A stretch of DNA of 64,000 nucleotides, taken from assembly GCA_900466475.1 (NCBI GenBank), contig UBMI01000004.1, forward strand, positions 124,001 through 188,000, read 5' to 3'. This document shows, piece after piece, positions 43,586 to 51,939 of the stretch (position 1 is the first letter of the stretch; the number at the start of each line of letters is the position of its first letter). A model generated the notes under the pieces. It had not been told where the DNA came from, ran no database searches, and saw only the letters and a program-made list of their open reading frames with translations. Source of the stretch: Hyphomicrobiales bacterium (GTDB taxonomy: Bacteria; Pseudomonadota; Alphaproteobacteria; Rhizobiales; Rhizobiaceae). Made by a program: the position numbers and the translations under genes.

Positions 43586-43813
43586 GTAGAATGTCTCCCT
43601 CGGTCGATGCCGCCGCTCAATTCCAGAATATGCGGAGTGCTCTTTCCGCACAGTCATGCAAATATCGTTTCTCTGTTATAAGCAGGCGACAGGAGACGGA
43701 CAACTGCCTGTGTTAAAACGGAAAGCGGGAGCGGACGCTGACAGGGAGAGCCGCTTGAGTTGCCCTCTCAATTCGATTACGTTGACGTTAACGTCAAAAA
43801 CAGGAGGCTGACG

Positions 43814-44209
43814 ATGAATGAGATTGTGACTGAAATCGCCAATCGTGTGGGCATTGCGCCTGATCTGGCCGAAAAGGCGCTCGGCATGATGCTCGGCTTC
43901 CTGCAGCGCGAAGCGGCCGATGGTCCGGTCACCGAAATGATCGAGAAGATCCCGGGTGCCACCGAACTCGTTGCCCAGTTCAACGGCGAAGGTTCCGGCG
44001 GTGGCGGCGGTCTGCTCGGCGGCCTGATGAGCGCGCTCGGCGGTGGCGGCATCATGGGCCTCGGCCAGCAGTTGATGAGCGAGGGTCTCGGCATGAGCGA
44101 AATAACCTCGCTCGCCAAGGAAACCATCGCCATCGCCAAGCAATATGCCGGCGAAGAGGTGGTCGATCAGGTGGTTGCTTCCGTTCCCGGCCTGAGCCAG
44201 TTCGTTTAA
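43814..44209 (+). CDS. glycine-rich helical hypothetical protein (DUF2780-like)
   Basis: 131 residues. N-terminal helical part MNEIVTEIANRVGIAPDLAE then EMIEKIPGATELVAQF, a glycine-rich hinge (GEGSGGGGGLLGGLMSALGG, continuing with further glycines), and a C-terminal helical part EITSLAKETIAIAKQYAGEE and VVASVPGLSQFV. It resembles DUF2780/VcgC-type small proteins common in alphaproteobacteria, with no known function. AGGAGG precedes ATG 43814. A terminator follows. It is divergent from the HerA-like gene. Confidence 0.8.
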   Translation: MNEIVTEIANRVGIAPDLAEKALGMMLGFLQREAADGPVTEMIEKIPGATELVAQFNGEGSGGGGGLLGGLMSALGGGGIMGLGQQLMSEGLGMSEITSLAKETIAIAKQYAGEEVVDQVVASVPGLSQFV

Positions 44210-44229
44210 CCCGATCCATCATTTCAGTG

Positions 44230-44260
44230 AGCCCTCGGCATCGCCCGAGGGCTTTGTTTT
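44230..44260 (+). terminator. terminator after DUF2780-like gene
   Basis: AGCCCTCGG-N6-CCGAGGGCT followed by TTGTTTTT, a nine-pair stem with a T tract. Confidence 0.88.
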
Positions 44261-44439
44261 TCAAGCACTTTCCTCGTCCTTCCCCGAGTGTTTCATGGCT
44301 GGCGCGAGCCCGATCAGCGCTGCTATCCGGGCCTGGCGGTCACTGTCACCACGCATATATTTCTCAAACGCGCAATCGCCTTTTGATATGAGATCAAACC
44401 TTCGGGAACATCGCCCGCTGCATGGAAATTCGCGCTCAC
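44261..44439 (-). pseudogene. possible frameshifted small gene
   Basis: Two minus-strand frames join into one protein-like sequence if one base is lost or gained near 44366-44372. The first starts GTG 44439: SANFHAAGDVPEGLISYQKA. The second continues FEKYMRGDSDRQARIAALIG and ends AMKHSGKDEESA at 44261. Neither half has a good start alone, except an ATG at 44356 giving 31 residues. The second half has a strong helical, acidic/basic pattern. No family is recognised, and it could be coincidence. Confidence 0.3.
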
Positions 44440-44546
44440 CCTCCCTAGATTAAATCAAGCCGGATCTTTTACCGACGGCCGGATCGGCTGGAACGATGCA
44501 TGCTCAAATCTCGTTTCATATCGGCCACATAAGAAGGAATTTGGTC

Positions 44547-44837
44547 ATGCGTACGGTGATTGCAGCAGCCTCGATCATCCTCCTCGGTTTCGCCGCCCCG
44601 GTCTTCGCCCAGACCCTCGGCGATATGGATTATTCCGGCCGCTTTGGCGGCATGCCGCCCGGCACCGTGCCGGACGCCAACGCAAACGGCGGCGGCATCT
44701 CGATTCCGCTGGATCCCGTTGAAAATGACAATGTCACAGTCGTTATTCCGTCGGAGCGGACAGTCTGCCCGAAACATGGTACGCGCGCTTATCGTAATGC
44801 TGAGCGTGACCACACGCTGGCAGCGGCCTGCCGCTGA
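44547..44837 (+). CDS. small secreted hypothetical protein
   Basis: 96 residues with a Sec signal peptide (MRTVIAAASIILLGFAAPVF, AQ cleavage). The mature part is short: glycine/proline-rich GRFGGMPPGTVPDANANGGG, then ISIPLDPVENDNVTVVIPSE and a two-cysteine end (TVCPKHG; AAACR) that could form a disulphide. AAGGAA lies 7 nt before ATG 44547. It converges with zwf; a 10-pair hairpin (44865-44889) overlapping the zwf stop lies between. Not recognised. Confidence 0.7.
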   Translation: MRTVIAAASIILLGFAAPVFAQTLGDMDYSGRFGGMPPGTVPDANANGGGISIPLDPVENDNVTVVIPSERTVCPKHGTRAYRNAERDHTLAAACR

Positions 44838-44873
44838 CGGGATAAGGTCGAGGTGGACCGAGAGCAGGAACGG

Positions 44874-46382
44874 CTATTTGCCGTTCCTGTGAAGGATCAC
44901 GCCCAGTTCGTGCCACTCGCGGCCGTCGCGCTGGATCAGTTCGTCGGCGCAGGCGGGTCCCATGGTGCCGGGAGTGTAGGGATCCGGAATGCGATCGTCC
45001 TTTGCCCACTCGTCAAGGAAGGGCTGCACGGCCGCCCAGCCGGCCTCGATGCCGTCGGCGCGCTGGAATAGCGTCTGGTCGCCGATGAAGAGGTCGTAGA
45101 GCAGCGATTCGTAGCCGGTCGTCTTGCCGATATCGAATTTGTCGGCATAGCGGAAATCGAGCGAGACCGGCACTGTGTCGACGGATTGTCCGGGCGACTT
45201 GATGGAAATCTCCATGCTCATGCCCTCATCGGGCTGCACCTGGATGACGAGCCTGTTCGGCGGCAGGCGGCGGTTGACCTCCGTCTCGCGAAACTGCGCG
45301 AAGGGAACCGGTTGGAAGGTGATGACGATTTCCGTATCGCGCGCGGTCATCGCCTTGCCGGTGCGCAGATAGAAGGGAACGCCGGCCCAGCGCCATGTAT
45401 CGGCATAGAGCTTCAGCGCCACATAGGTCTCGGTCTTGCTGGTAGGCGAAATGTCCTTTGTATCGCGATAGGCGGGCAAGTCGGTACCATTCAGCGGACC
45501 GGCGGTGTAAGCCCCGCGCACGCCATTCGCCTTGGCTTCCTCTGGCGTATAGATGCGCAGCGCCTTCAGCACCTTGCTCTTCTCGTTGCGGATCGCCTCG
45601 GCGTCGAAACTGTTCGGCGGCTCCATGGCAATCATCGCCAGAAGCTGGAAGAGATGGTTGGGGATCATGTCGCGCAGCGCGCCGGTCGCGTCGTAGAATT
45701 TCCCCCGCGTGCCGACATCGACAATCTCCGAGGCGGTGATCTGTACGTGGTCGATATAGCGGTTGTTCCACAGCGACTCGATCATCATGTTGGCAAAACG
45801 CGCCGTCATCAGATTCTGTACCGTTTCCTTGCCGAGGAAATGATCGAGCCGGTAGACTTGGCTTTCTTCGACCTGAGCGAGGATGCGCTCATTCAGGGAA
45901 CGCGCTGATGCAAGGTCGGTGCCGAACGGCTTTTCGATCGCCACACGGCGGAAGCAACCCTCGCTCTCGTCCATTAGCCCGAGACTGGCAAGTTTTTCGA
46001 CAATCGGCCCGAAGAAGCTCGGCGGTACGGCGAGATAGAAGGCCGCATTGCAGGTCTTGCCAAGCCGCTTGCCGATTTCGATGAAGATATCGTCCTTGGT
46101 GAAATCGCCTTGCAGATAGGCGATGCGCGGTCGCAGGCTCTCCCAGGCTTCGTCCTTCGCGCTTGCCTCCTCGCCTTCGAGATGGGCGAGAAAAGCATCC
46201 AGCCGCTGGCGCAGGAATTCATCGTCGCCCGGTTCGATACCGACGCCGAGGATGTTGAGATCCGTGCCGACGAGGCGGCTGCGGGTGAGATTGATGATAG
46301 CCGGGACCAGCAGTCGCCGTGTCAGGTCGCCGGTGGCGCCGAAGATGACGAGAGTGACGGGCGGGGTGGGGTGAGCGTCCAT
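44874..46382 (-). CDS. zwf: glucose-6-phosphate 1-dehydrogenase
   Basis: Oxidises glucose-6-phosphate to 6-phosphogluconolactone with NAD(P)+, feeding the pentose phosphate and Entner-Doudoroff routes. 502 residues. N-terminal nucleotide motif VIFGATGDLTRR (15-23 region), then VAIEKPFGTDLASARSLNER and VYRLDHFLGKETVQNL, the active-site histidine block. ATG 46382 is chosen with GGAG 9 nt upstream; ATG 46391 abuts the binding site. Rhizobia usually carry zwf-pgl-edd; here neither pgl nor edd is adjacent, so this is likely a second copy. It is divergent from a LysE-type exporter. Confidence 0.94.
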   Translation of the reverse strand: MDAHPTPPVTLVIFGATGDLTRRLLVPAIINLTRSRLVGTDLNILGVGIEPGDDEFLRQRLDAFLAHLEGEEASAKDEAWESLRPRIAYLQGDFTKDDIFIEIGKRLGKTCNAAFYLAVPPSFFGPIVEKLASLGLMDESEGCFRRVAIEKPFGTDLASARSLNERILAQVEESQVYRLDHFLGKETVQNLMTARFANMMIESLWNNRYIDHVQITASEIVDVGTRGKFYDATGALRDMIPNHLFQLLAMIAMEPPNSFDAEAIRNEKSKVLKALRIYTPEEAKANGVRGAYTAGPLNGTDLPAYRDTKDISPTSKTETYVALKLYADTWRWAGVPFYLRTGKAMTARDTEIVITFQPVPFAQFRETEVNRRLPPNRLVIQVQPDEGMSMEISIKSPGQSVDTVPVSLDFRYADKFDIGKTTGYESLLYDLFIGDQTLFQRADGIEAGWAAVQPFLDEWAKDDRIPDPYTPGTMGPACADELIQRDGREWHELGVILHRNGK

Positions 46383-46470
46383 GCGTGTCATCTCCTGCTG
46401 AATTGTCCGGCCGAATATAAAGCGCTCCGGCTTTGCCGCAAGCACCTTGCAGCTCAAGGATAACAAGTGT

Positions 46471-46500
46471 TTGACACGGCGCCATAATTATATAAAGATA
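46471..46500 (+). promoter_or_regulatory. AT-rich divergent promoter region of zwf/LysE genes
   Basis: TTGACA at 46471-46476, then TATAAA at 46491-46496 with a short 14-bp spacer, inside TATAAAGATATAAAGATA direct repeats. The spacing is poor, so the -10 assignment is uncertain. Confidence 0.3.
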
Positions 46501-46530
46501 TAAAGATATCGTTATGTCATTGGGTGGTGC

Positions 46531-47148
46531 ATGATCGATCTTGTCAGCGCAGGCTTCTTCCTCACGGCTGCTCTTGCTCTTCTCGGTTCGCCCGGACCGG
46601 CAATTGCTGCTCTTCTGGCGATCGGCCGCCAGCATGGCATGACGACCGGCCTGCGCTTCTATCTCGGTCTGCAGATCGGTCTGGCAGTTGCTGCCGCAGC
46701 CGCTGCTGCCGGTCTGTTGTCATTGATCGCGGCGATCCCCATGGCAATGTTGATCATGACGGTCGCGGCCGCTCTCTATCTGGTCTGGCTGTCGTGGAAG
46801 ATTGCATCGGCACCGGTCGGCGCTGATCTCTCGGCCGCGCGTCGGCGCGCTTCGCCGACCGTTGCTGGTGGTGTCGTGCTCGGTCTCACCAATCCCAAGG
46901 CCTATATCGCCTTCGCCTCGCTGTTTGCCGCCTATCGGCTCTCGCAGGACGGCGCGCTGGACATGCAGGCCAAATGGGTGCTCTGCGTCCTCGTCATGAT
47001 TATCGTCGACATTTTCTGGCTGTGGCTGGGTGTCGTCTTGGGCAAGATGCGGCTTGAGCCGTCGAGCGAAAGGATCCTCAACATCTGCTTCGGCCTCGTC
47101 ATCCTTGCGACGGCTGTCCTGTCGCTGGCCGAGCTTGCTGTCTCCTGA
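46531..47148 (+). CDS. LysE/RhtB-family exporter
   Basis: 205 residues with six helices, the LysE superfamily layout that exports amino acids or related small molecules. The N-terminal helix has the family signature LLGSPGPAIAALLAIGRQHG. The central loop ends SPTVAGGVVLGLTNPKAYIA, with the conserved N-P-K. The gene is divergent from zwf; a strong hairpin follows its stop. Start ATG 46531 is preceded by GGGTGG, a modest ribosome binding site. The substrate is unknown. Confidence 0.9.
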   Translation: MIDLVSAGFFLTAALALLGSPGPAIAALLAIGRQHGMTTGLRFYLGLQIGLAVAAAAAAAGLLSLIAAIPMAMLIMTVAAALYLVWLSWKIASAPVGADLSAARRRASPTVAGGVVLGLTNPKAYIAFASLFAAYRLSQDGALDMQAKWVLCVLVMIIVDIFWLWLGVVLGKMRLEPSSERILNICFGLVILATAVLSLAELAVS

Positions 47149-47154
47149 AAGAAA

Positions 47155-47189
47155 ACGGCCATTGCGGAAGAACCTTTCGCAATGGCCGT
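47155..47189 (-). terminator. hairpin terminator for minus-strand serine-rich gene
   Basis: ACGGCCATTGCG / CGCAATGGCCGT with a further four pairs and an AAC loop. Read on the minus strand it is followed by TTTTCTTT; the plus tail is not T-rich. Confidence 0.75.
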
Positions 47190-47206
47190 CGTAGAACGTT
47201 GGTCGC

Positions 47207-47917
47207 TTATGCCTTGGAGTCGGACTTGTCGGTGGTCGTATCGGTGGCCGGCTTTGAACCGGCGCCGTCGGTTGCCGGCTTGTCCCCTGTGCCATTGGCG
47301 GGCTTGGTCTCGGACTTCGCCGGCCAAGTGATGTAGTAGTTCTGCGAGCCGACCTGGCCGAAATAGACTTCGTTGCCGGTGCCCTTCTCGATGAAGCTGC
47401 CGTTTTCGCTTCTGACAAGACGGCCATGCGAATCGCGCTGCAGATGGTCACGCAGGAAGTCGTTCCAGTCGTCGGTCTTGATGTCGGTGCCCTTCTTCTG
47501 GTCGACATCGGCCTCCTTGGGATCGGTCACGTCCCAGGCCTTGATCGAAACGCCCTGGGTCGGATCGGTGACCGTCAGCTGGCCCTTCTTGAAGGCGGCA
47601 AGCATGGCGGCTTCCTGGCTACCCGCACCCTTGGCGTCGGCCGCGGCCGTCATGTTCTGGCGCAGCAGCGCCATGAAGGAGGCGGTGGTGATATCGGTGC
47701 TGGCAACCGTATTGCCGGCTGCGTCAGTCGAGCCGGCCTTGCCGGCATTGATCTTGTCGAGCATGACCGAGAGCGCCGAGCGGGTCTGTGAGGGCAGGCT
47801 GGAATAATTGTGGTCGGTCGTGCTGCTGCTGGAGCTGCTCTCTGAAGAGCCGCCCTTGATCACCTGCAGCGCGATCTGCGCAGTCTGCAGCCTGATGTTG
47901 GAAACAGAAGAAACCAT
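47207..47917 (-). CDS. serine-rich hypothetical protein with Lys-Pro-Ala tail
   Basis: 236 residues, no signal peptide or membrane helix. N-terminus MVSSVSNIRLQTAQIALQVI then a poly-serine run (GGSSESSSSSSTTD). The middle has TRSALSVMLDKINAGKAGST and a folded-looking WNDFLRDHLQRDSHGRLVRS. The C-terminus is a low-complexity tail with repeats of (D/S)KPATD. The protein resembles no family I know. The N-terminal pattern is loosely like flagellar or secreted structural proteins of rhizobia, but this is weak. It ends at a terminator. Confidence 0.7.
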   Translation of the reverse strand: MVSSVSNIRLQTAQIALQVIKGGSSESSSSSSTTDHNYSSLPSQTRSALSVMLDKINAGKAGSTDAAGNTVASTDITTASFMALLRQNMTAAADAKGAGSQEAAMLAAFKKGQLTVTDPTQGVSIKAWDVTDPKEADVDQKKGTDIKTDDWNDFLRDHLQRDSHGRLVRSENGSFIEKGTGNEVYFGQVGSQNYYITWPAKSETKPANGTGDKPATDGAGSKPATDTTTDKSDSKA

Positions 47918-48082
47918 CTCAAAATCTCTTTGTCGGTCCTCGCGCGCAATGCGCAAAGGCGTTTAACGGATAGCGATCGGCGTTGATGACGCCGGCAAAA
48001 GCACGTCTGGATTGAGAAACCCCAAGACGGATCGCTACACTTCAAACTTTGCGTGTGGCTTGCGAAATGACGACAAAACGAT

Positions 48083-48112
48083 GCCGGCAGCGATGGATGA
48101 ATCGCTGCCGGC
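48083..48112 (-). terminator. terminator after tam
   Basis: GCCGGCAGCGAT-N6-ATCGCTGCCGGC, a perfect 12-pair stem; on the minus strand it is followed by ATCGTTTTGTC. Confidence 0.8.
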
Positions 48113-48136
48113 GCCAGAGAAATCAGGATTTGCCGG

Positions 48137-48907
48137 TCAGGCTTTCACGGCCACCATGAAGAGACGCGGGAATTTGAGCAGCACCTTGCCGTCGGCCGCC
48201 TTCGGATAGACCCTGTCGACGCGTTGCAGATAGTCGGCCAGAAACGCCTCGCGATGCTCTTCGCCGGCATGGTCGAGATAGGGGCGAAGGCCTGTTCCCT
48301 TGACCCATTCGACGATCGCTGCGGCATCGTCCATCGGGTGATTGTAGATCGTATGCCAGATGTCGACCCGCGACGACTTGGCGATCAGCCGGCTGTAGTA
48401 GGTCGAAGGAGGTGGCAGCACATTGCGACGTACGCTCTTCTTCTCGAAGGCGCCTTTCCACGGACCGGCATGGGCCGTCTCCTCCATCATCAGATGGCTC
48501 GGCTCGCCGAGATTGTCGGGCATCTGCACGGCGAGCACGCCGCCCGACGCCAGCCCATCCATCAGCCGGTCGAAAATATCGAGATGGTCGGGCAGCCATT
48601 GGAAAACGGCATTGGCAAACAAAAGGTCCGCCGGTTCCGACGGCTGCCAGGTGGACAGGTTCGCCTCGACGAAAGCCGTACCCGGGAGCCGTTTGCGAGC
48701 GGCCTCGAGCATGTTCAAATCGCTGTCGAGGCCGGAAACATTTGCCGCCCCATAGCGGTCGATGATCAGCTCTGTCGAATTACCTGGTCCACAGCCGAGA
48801 TCGACCGCGTGGCGCAACTCCTTCAGCGGCACCTGCGCCAGCAGGTCGCGCGCCGGGCGGGTGCGTTCATCCTCGAATTTCACATACTGGCTGGCTGACC
48901 ACGCCAT
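48137..48907 (-). CDS. tam: trans-aconitate 2-methyltransferase
   Basis: Methylates trans-aconitate, the inhibitory by-product of cis-aconitate, using SAM. 256 residues, close to E. coli Tam (252). Start [20 protein letters not shown] is the conserved Tam N-terminus. SAM motif I is [12 protein letters not shown]; motif post-I is [11 protein letters not shown]. Further blocks are [14 protein letters not shown] and [13 protein letters not shown]. The ATG at 48907 is preferred to 48910 for spacing from GGAG. A clean terminator follows. Confidence 0.93.
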   Translation of the reverse strand: MAWSASQYVKFEDERTRPARDLLAQVPLKELRHAVDLGCGPGNSTELIIDRYGAANVSGLDSDLNMLEAARKRLPGTAFVEANLSTWQPSEPADLLFANAVFQWLPDHLDIFDRLMDGLASGGVLAVQMPDNLGEPSHLMMEETAHAGPWKGAFEKKSVRRNVLPPPSTYYSRLIAKSSRVDIWHTIYNHPMDDAAAIVEWVKGTGLRPYLDHAGEEHREAFLADYLQRVDRVYPKAADGKVLLKFPRLFMVAVKA

Positions 48908-49085
48908 CATCGTCTCTCCTCATTCGGGCCGCGTCCTACGACGCGGCGGATGCAAATTTTGTCTATGTCGCCGCCAACAGCGTGATTATCTCGAACGCTA
49001 GACCGGCCCGGTGGGAAAAGGAATGTGTTTAACGTCGGCGTGGTGCCCCGACGGTCTCTTTGCCCGCAACTGCGGCGCATTTGAC

Positions 49086-49550
49086 CTATGCCGCCAGGAT
49101 CGTGATCCCGTGGGCGTTTGCAGCGGCCCGCATACGCGCCACCGTTTCCGGCGACGGGCTGCCCTGCGGCTGCTCGGTAACGCCCTCGGTCTCGATGAAC
49201 TCTGCCATTTCGCGATCGACGATGGCAGAGAAGACTGCGGGGACGGTTCCGTTGTTGGAATAGCCGTGCACCATGAAGGGTGCGATGGTGACGATGTCGC
49301 CCGTGCTCGCCTGGATCTCTTCCGGCCCGGTATCGGTCAGCCGCCAGATCGTTAGCGTACCTTCGATGATCCGGAAGACTTCCGGGCTTGCATGGGCGTG
49401 ACGCGGCGTCTTACCGCCGGGCGCAACCGTCATGTCGAAGATGTTCAGCCAGGTGCCGGTGAGGCGAGCCCGTCGCTCGACCTTGTCGCCCAGCACGAAG
49501 AAGCTTCTTGCCTCCGTCCGGGCATCTGTTTTCACAAATGAGTTGGACAT
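49086..49550 (-). CDS. cupin-domain protein
   Basis: 154 residues, single beta-barrel cupin. Motif 1 region: GGKTPRHAHASPEVFRIIEG (metal ligands His/His/Glu); motif 2: GDIVTIAPFMVHGYSNNG (His). The last third (FIETEGVTEQPQGSPSPETV, then RMRAAANAHGI) is helical. Cupins of this type bind a divalent metal and act as enzymes or sensors; no substrate can be named. The gene stands alone between tam and a divergent isomerase, with a 272-bp gap that contains nothing I can support. Confidence 0.85.
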   Translation of the reverse strand: MSNSFVKTDARTEARSFFVLGDKVERRARLTGTWLNIFDMTVAPGGKTPRHAHASPEVFRIIEGTLTIWRLTDTGPEEIQASTGDIVTIAPFMVHGYSNNGTVPAVFSAIVDREMAEFIETEGVTEQPQGSPSPETVARMRAAANAHGITILAA

Positions 49551-49822
49551 GGTGTCTCTTTCTTTTTCTTGCGGGGCGGTCCGATAGACCTTCGCGGTCG
49601 TTTTGGCAACCGCCGCAAAATCGGGGGAGGGGCGAAGAACAAGCGACTTTGCGCGCTTTCAGGCTCCGAAGCCGACCGCGATCATATCGGTATGGCTTCC
49701 CCGCAGCGCAAGTGCGACAGGTTGGCCGTCGTCTTTTCTGTAATATCGGCGACACAGAAGAGGCGCATAGAACGCGCCGATCCTTCCCTGCCAATCCGGC
49801 ATACCATCAGCGGAGCACCCCC

Positions 49823-50641
49823 ATGTCTTCTCTTCCCATCGTCGGCGCCGCCATGACGATCAACGAACTCGAAAACCATCGTGACTGGCTCTTCGAAAAG
49901 TCTCGTGATCTCGAACTGCAGAGCTTCATCAATGCAGATGTTCTGAATGGCGATTGGACCCCGCGCGCCGATCACGTCAGGAAGCTGCTCGACGGCTACA
50001 AGGGCCGCGTCGGCATCCATGGCCCGTTCTGGGGATTCGTTATCGCCTCGCAGGATCCGGATATCCGCGCCGTCGTTTCCCGCCGCATGCTGCAGGGCCT
50101 CGATGTCTGCGCTGCGATCGGCGGCACGCATATGGTCGTCCACAGCCCCTATACGACGTGGGGCTACAACAATCTCGACAACAATCCCGGCGAGCGCGAA
50201 AGCATAATCGATTACTGCCATCAGACGATGCGCGATGCGGTGAAGCGCGCCGAGGAAATCGGCTGCACCCTCGTCATCGAGAACATCGAAGACAAGGACC
50301 CGCATATCCGCGTGGCTTTGGCCGAGAGCTTCAACTCGCCGGCCGTCGCCGTCTCGATCGACACCGGCCATGCCCACTATGCCCACGGCTCCACCGGCGC
50401 CCCGCCAGTGGATTATTACGTCCATGCCGCCGGCAACCGCCTCGGCCATGTGCACCTGCAGGATGCCGATGGTTATGCCGACCGCCACTGGGCGCTGGGC
50501 GAAGGCACGGTCAACTGGCGTGCGATCTTCGCTGCCCTTGCCAAGGTCGAAAGCAACCCGCGCCTGATCATCGAGATCAAGGACAAGTCGAAGATCATCG
50601 CTTCGGCTGAATACCTGGCTTCGATCGGCGTCGCCCAGTAA
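49823..50641 (+). CDS. sugar phosphate isomerase/epimerase (AP endonuclease 2 family TIM barrel)
   Basis: 272 residues, xylose-isomerase-like TIM barrel. Metal-site blocks: LELQSFINADVL, VGIHGPFWGF, THMVVHSPYTTWG, TLVIENIEDKDP (Glu), SIDTGHAHYAHG (Asp, His), LGHVHLQDADGYADRHWALG (His, Asp) and LIIEIKD (Glu). These are the ligands of divalent-metal isomerases such as IolE/IolI/Hyi-type enzymes. GGAG before ATG 49823 supports the start. It converges on the tetA-like gene with 42 bp between. The substrate is unknown. Confidence 0.88.
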   Translation: MSSLPIVGAAMTINELENHRDWLFEKSRDLELQSFINADVLNGDWTPRADHVRKLLDGYKGRVGIHGPFWGFVIASQDPDIRAVVSRRMLQGLDVCAAIGGTHMVVHSPYTTWGYNNLDNNPGERESIIDYCHQTMRDAVKRAEEIGCTLVIENIEDKDPHIRVALAESFNSPAVAVSIDTGHAHYAHGSTGAPPVDYYVHAAGNRLGHVHLQDADGYADRHWALGEGTVNWRAIFAALAKVESNPRLIIEIKDKSKIIASAEYLASIGVAQ

Positions 50642-50683
50642 CGGAGACAGGCGGCGGGCTGATCATCCCGCCGCCGTCCGCTT

Positions 50684-51862
50684 TCAGGCAGGCGCATCCT
50701 TCGACCGGCGCGTGAAGGCAACCGGCAGGCAGAGCACGTAGAAACCTGCGCCCAGGACCCAGACAAGCCCCGGGAAAACATCGCGCGAAGCGAAGTAGAT
50801 GGTGCTGATCGCCAGCGGCCCGATGATCGAGGCAAGGCTGGTCATGCTCGCAAGCAGCCCCTGCGCACGTCCCTGATGATCGTTGTCGACGCGCCCTGTC
50901 ACCAGAGACTGCAGGGCGGGCGCCCCGATGCCGCCGAGGCAGAAGAGCGGCATCAGCAGGAAGGCCATCCAGCCCTCTGTCACCAGCGCGATGATGATAT
51001 AGGCGGCGCTGTCGGCGACGATGCCGATCAGGAGCGCACGGTGCTCCCCCCATCTTTCGCTGATCGGCCCGGCGATGAAGGCCTGCACGACGGCATGGAA
51101 GAAGCCGAAAGCGGCGAGCGAGAGGCCGACCATCATCGGCGACCAGGAAAACTTGTCCTGACCATAGAGCACCCAGATCGTGCCGCCGACCTCGCCGACA
51201 AGCGCAAGGATGAAATAGGCGCCGGCGAGGGGCAGCAGCAGCCGGTAGCCCAGCAGCCAGCGGAAATGGGCCAGCGGCGAAAATTCTTGGCTCTCGGCTT
51301 GTGCACCGGTTCTGCGCGTCTCCGGCAGAAGGAAGAGGGCCATCAGCAGGTTGGCTGCATTGAGCCCTGCAGCGGCGATGAAGGGCAGCCGCACGGAAAA
51401 CTCACCCAGCACGCCGCCGATCGCCGGTCCGGCGATGAAGCCGATGCCGAAGCAGGCGCTGAGCTGGCCGAAGCGACGCGTGCGCTCGGCATCTTCGGTA
51501 ATGTCGGTCACGCATGCTGCAGCGACCGCATTGCTGGCACCGGTAATGCCGGCGATCGCCCGGCCGATGAAGAGCAGCCAGAGCGATGGAGCAACGGCCA
51601 TGAACACGTAGTCGAACGCCGCCCCGCCAAGCGACAGCATCAGCACCGGCTTGCGGCCGAACCGGTCCGACAGCGACCCGAGCACCGGAGAGAAGATGAA
51701 CTGCATCAGCGCATAAAGCGCCAGAAAGGCACCGAATCGCCATCCGAGATTGTCGGTATGGCCGACATCCTCCAGGAGCCGCGGAAAGATCGGCAGGGTC
51801 AGCCCGATGCCGGCCGCATCGAGGATGACGGTGGCATAGATGACGGTGAGCGCCTTTTTCAT
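50684..51862 (-). CDS. tetA: tetracycline-efflux-type MFS transporter (TetA family)
   Basis: Proton antiporter of the TetA(A/B/G-like) DHA1 group. 392 residues, 12 helices. Class signatures: ILDAAGIGLTLPIFPRLLED, motif A GSLSDRFGRKPVLMLSLGGA, RAIAGITGASNAVAAACVTD and motif C-like GFIAGPAIGGVLGEFSV. The sequence order matches plasmid TetA proteins closely. It is divergent from a true TetR with two tet-type operators between, the standard tet arrangement, yet lies in ordinary chromosomal context. Tetracycline may not be the natural substrate. Confidence 0.9.
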   Translation of the reverse strand: MKKALTVIYATVILDAAGIGLTLPIFPRLLEDVGHTDNLGWRFGAFLALYALMQFIFSPVLGSLSDRFGRKPVLMLSLGGAAFDYVFMAVAPSLWLLFIGRAIAGITGASNAVAAACVTDITEDAERTRRFGQLSACFGIGFIAGPAIGGVLGEFSVRLPFIAAAGLNAANLLMALFLLPETRRTGAQAESQEFSPLAHFRWLLGYRLLLPLAGAYFILALVGEVGGTIWVLYGQDKFSWSPMMVGLSLAAFGFFHAVVQAFIAGPISERWGEHRALLIGIVADSAAYIIIALVTEGWMAFLLMPLFCLGGIGAPALQSLVTGRVDNDHQGRAQGLLASMTSLASIIGPLAISTIYFASRDVFPGLVWVLGAGFYVLCLPVAFTRRSKDAPA

Positions 51863-51878
51863 GGGATTACCCGAAAAT

Positions 51879-51909
51879 TTATCACTGATAAGTTCCTTAT
51901 CGCTGATAA
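51879..51909. promoter_or_regulatory. two tet-type operators
   Basis: TTATCACTGATAA (51879-51891, perfect dyad) and TTATCGCTGATAA (51897-51909, one mismatched pair), centres 18 bp apart. They resemble the core of the Tn10 tet operator (CTATCAxTGATAG). Confidence 0.85.
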
Positions 51910-51939
51910 ATTGAAATGGCAACAGGGAATGGAAACAGG

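Noticed and set aside
42242..43681. Plus-strand open frame of 479 codons over the HerA-like ATPase
   Set aside because: Antisense to a gene with intact Walker A and B; no start signal or family motif.
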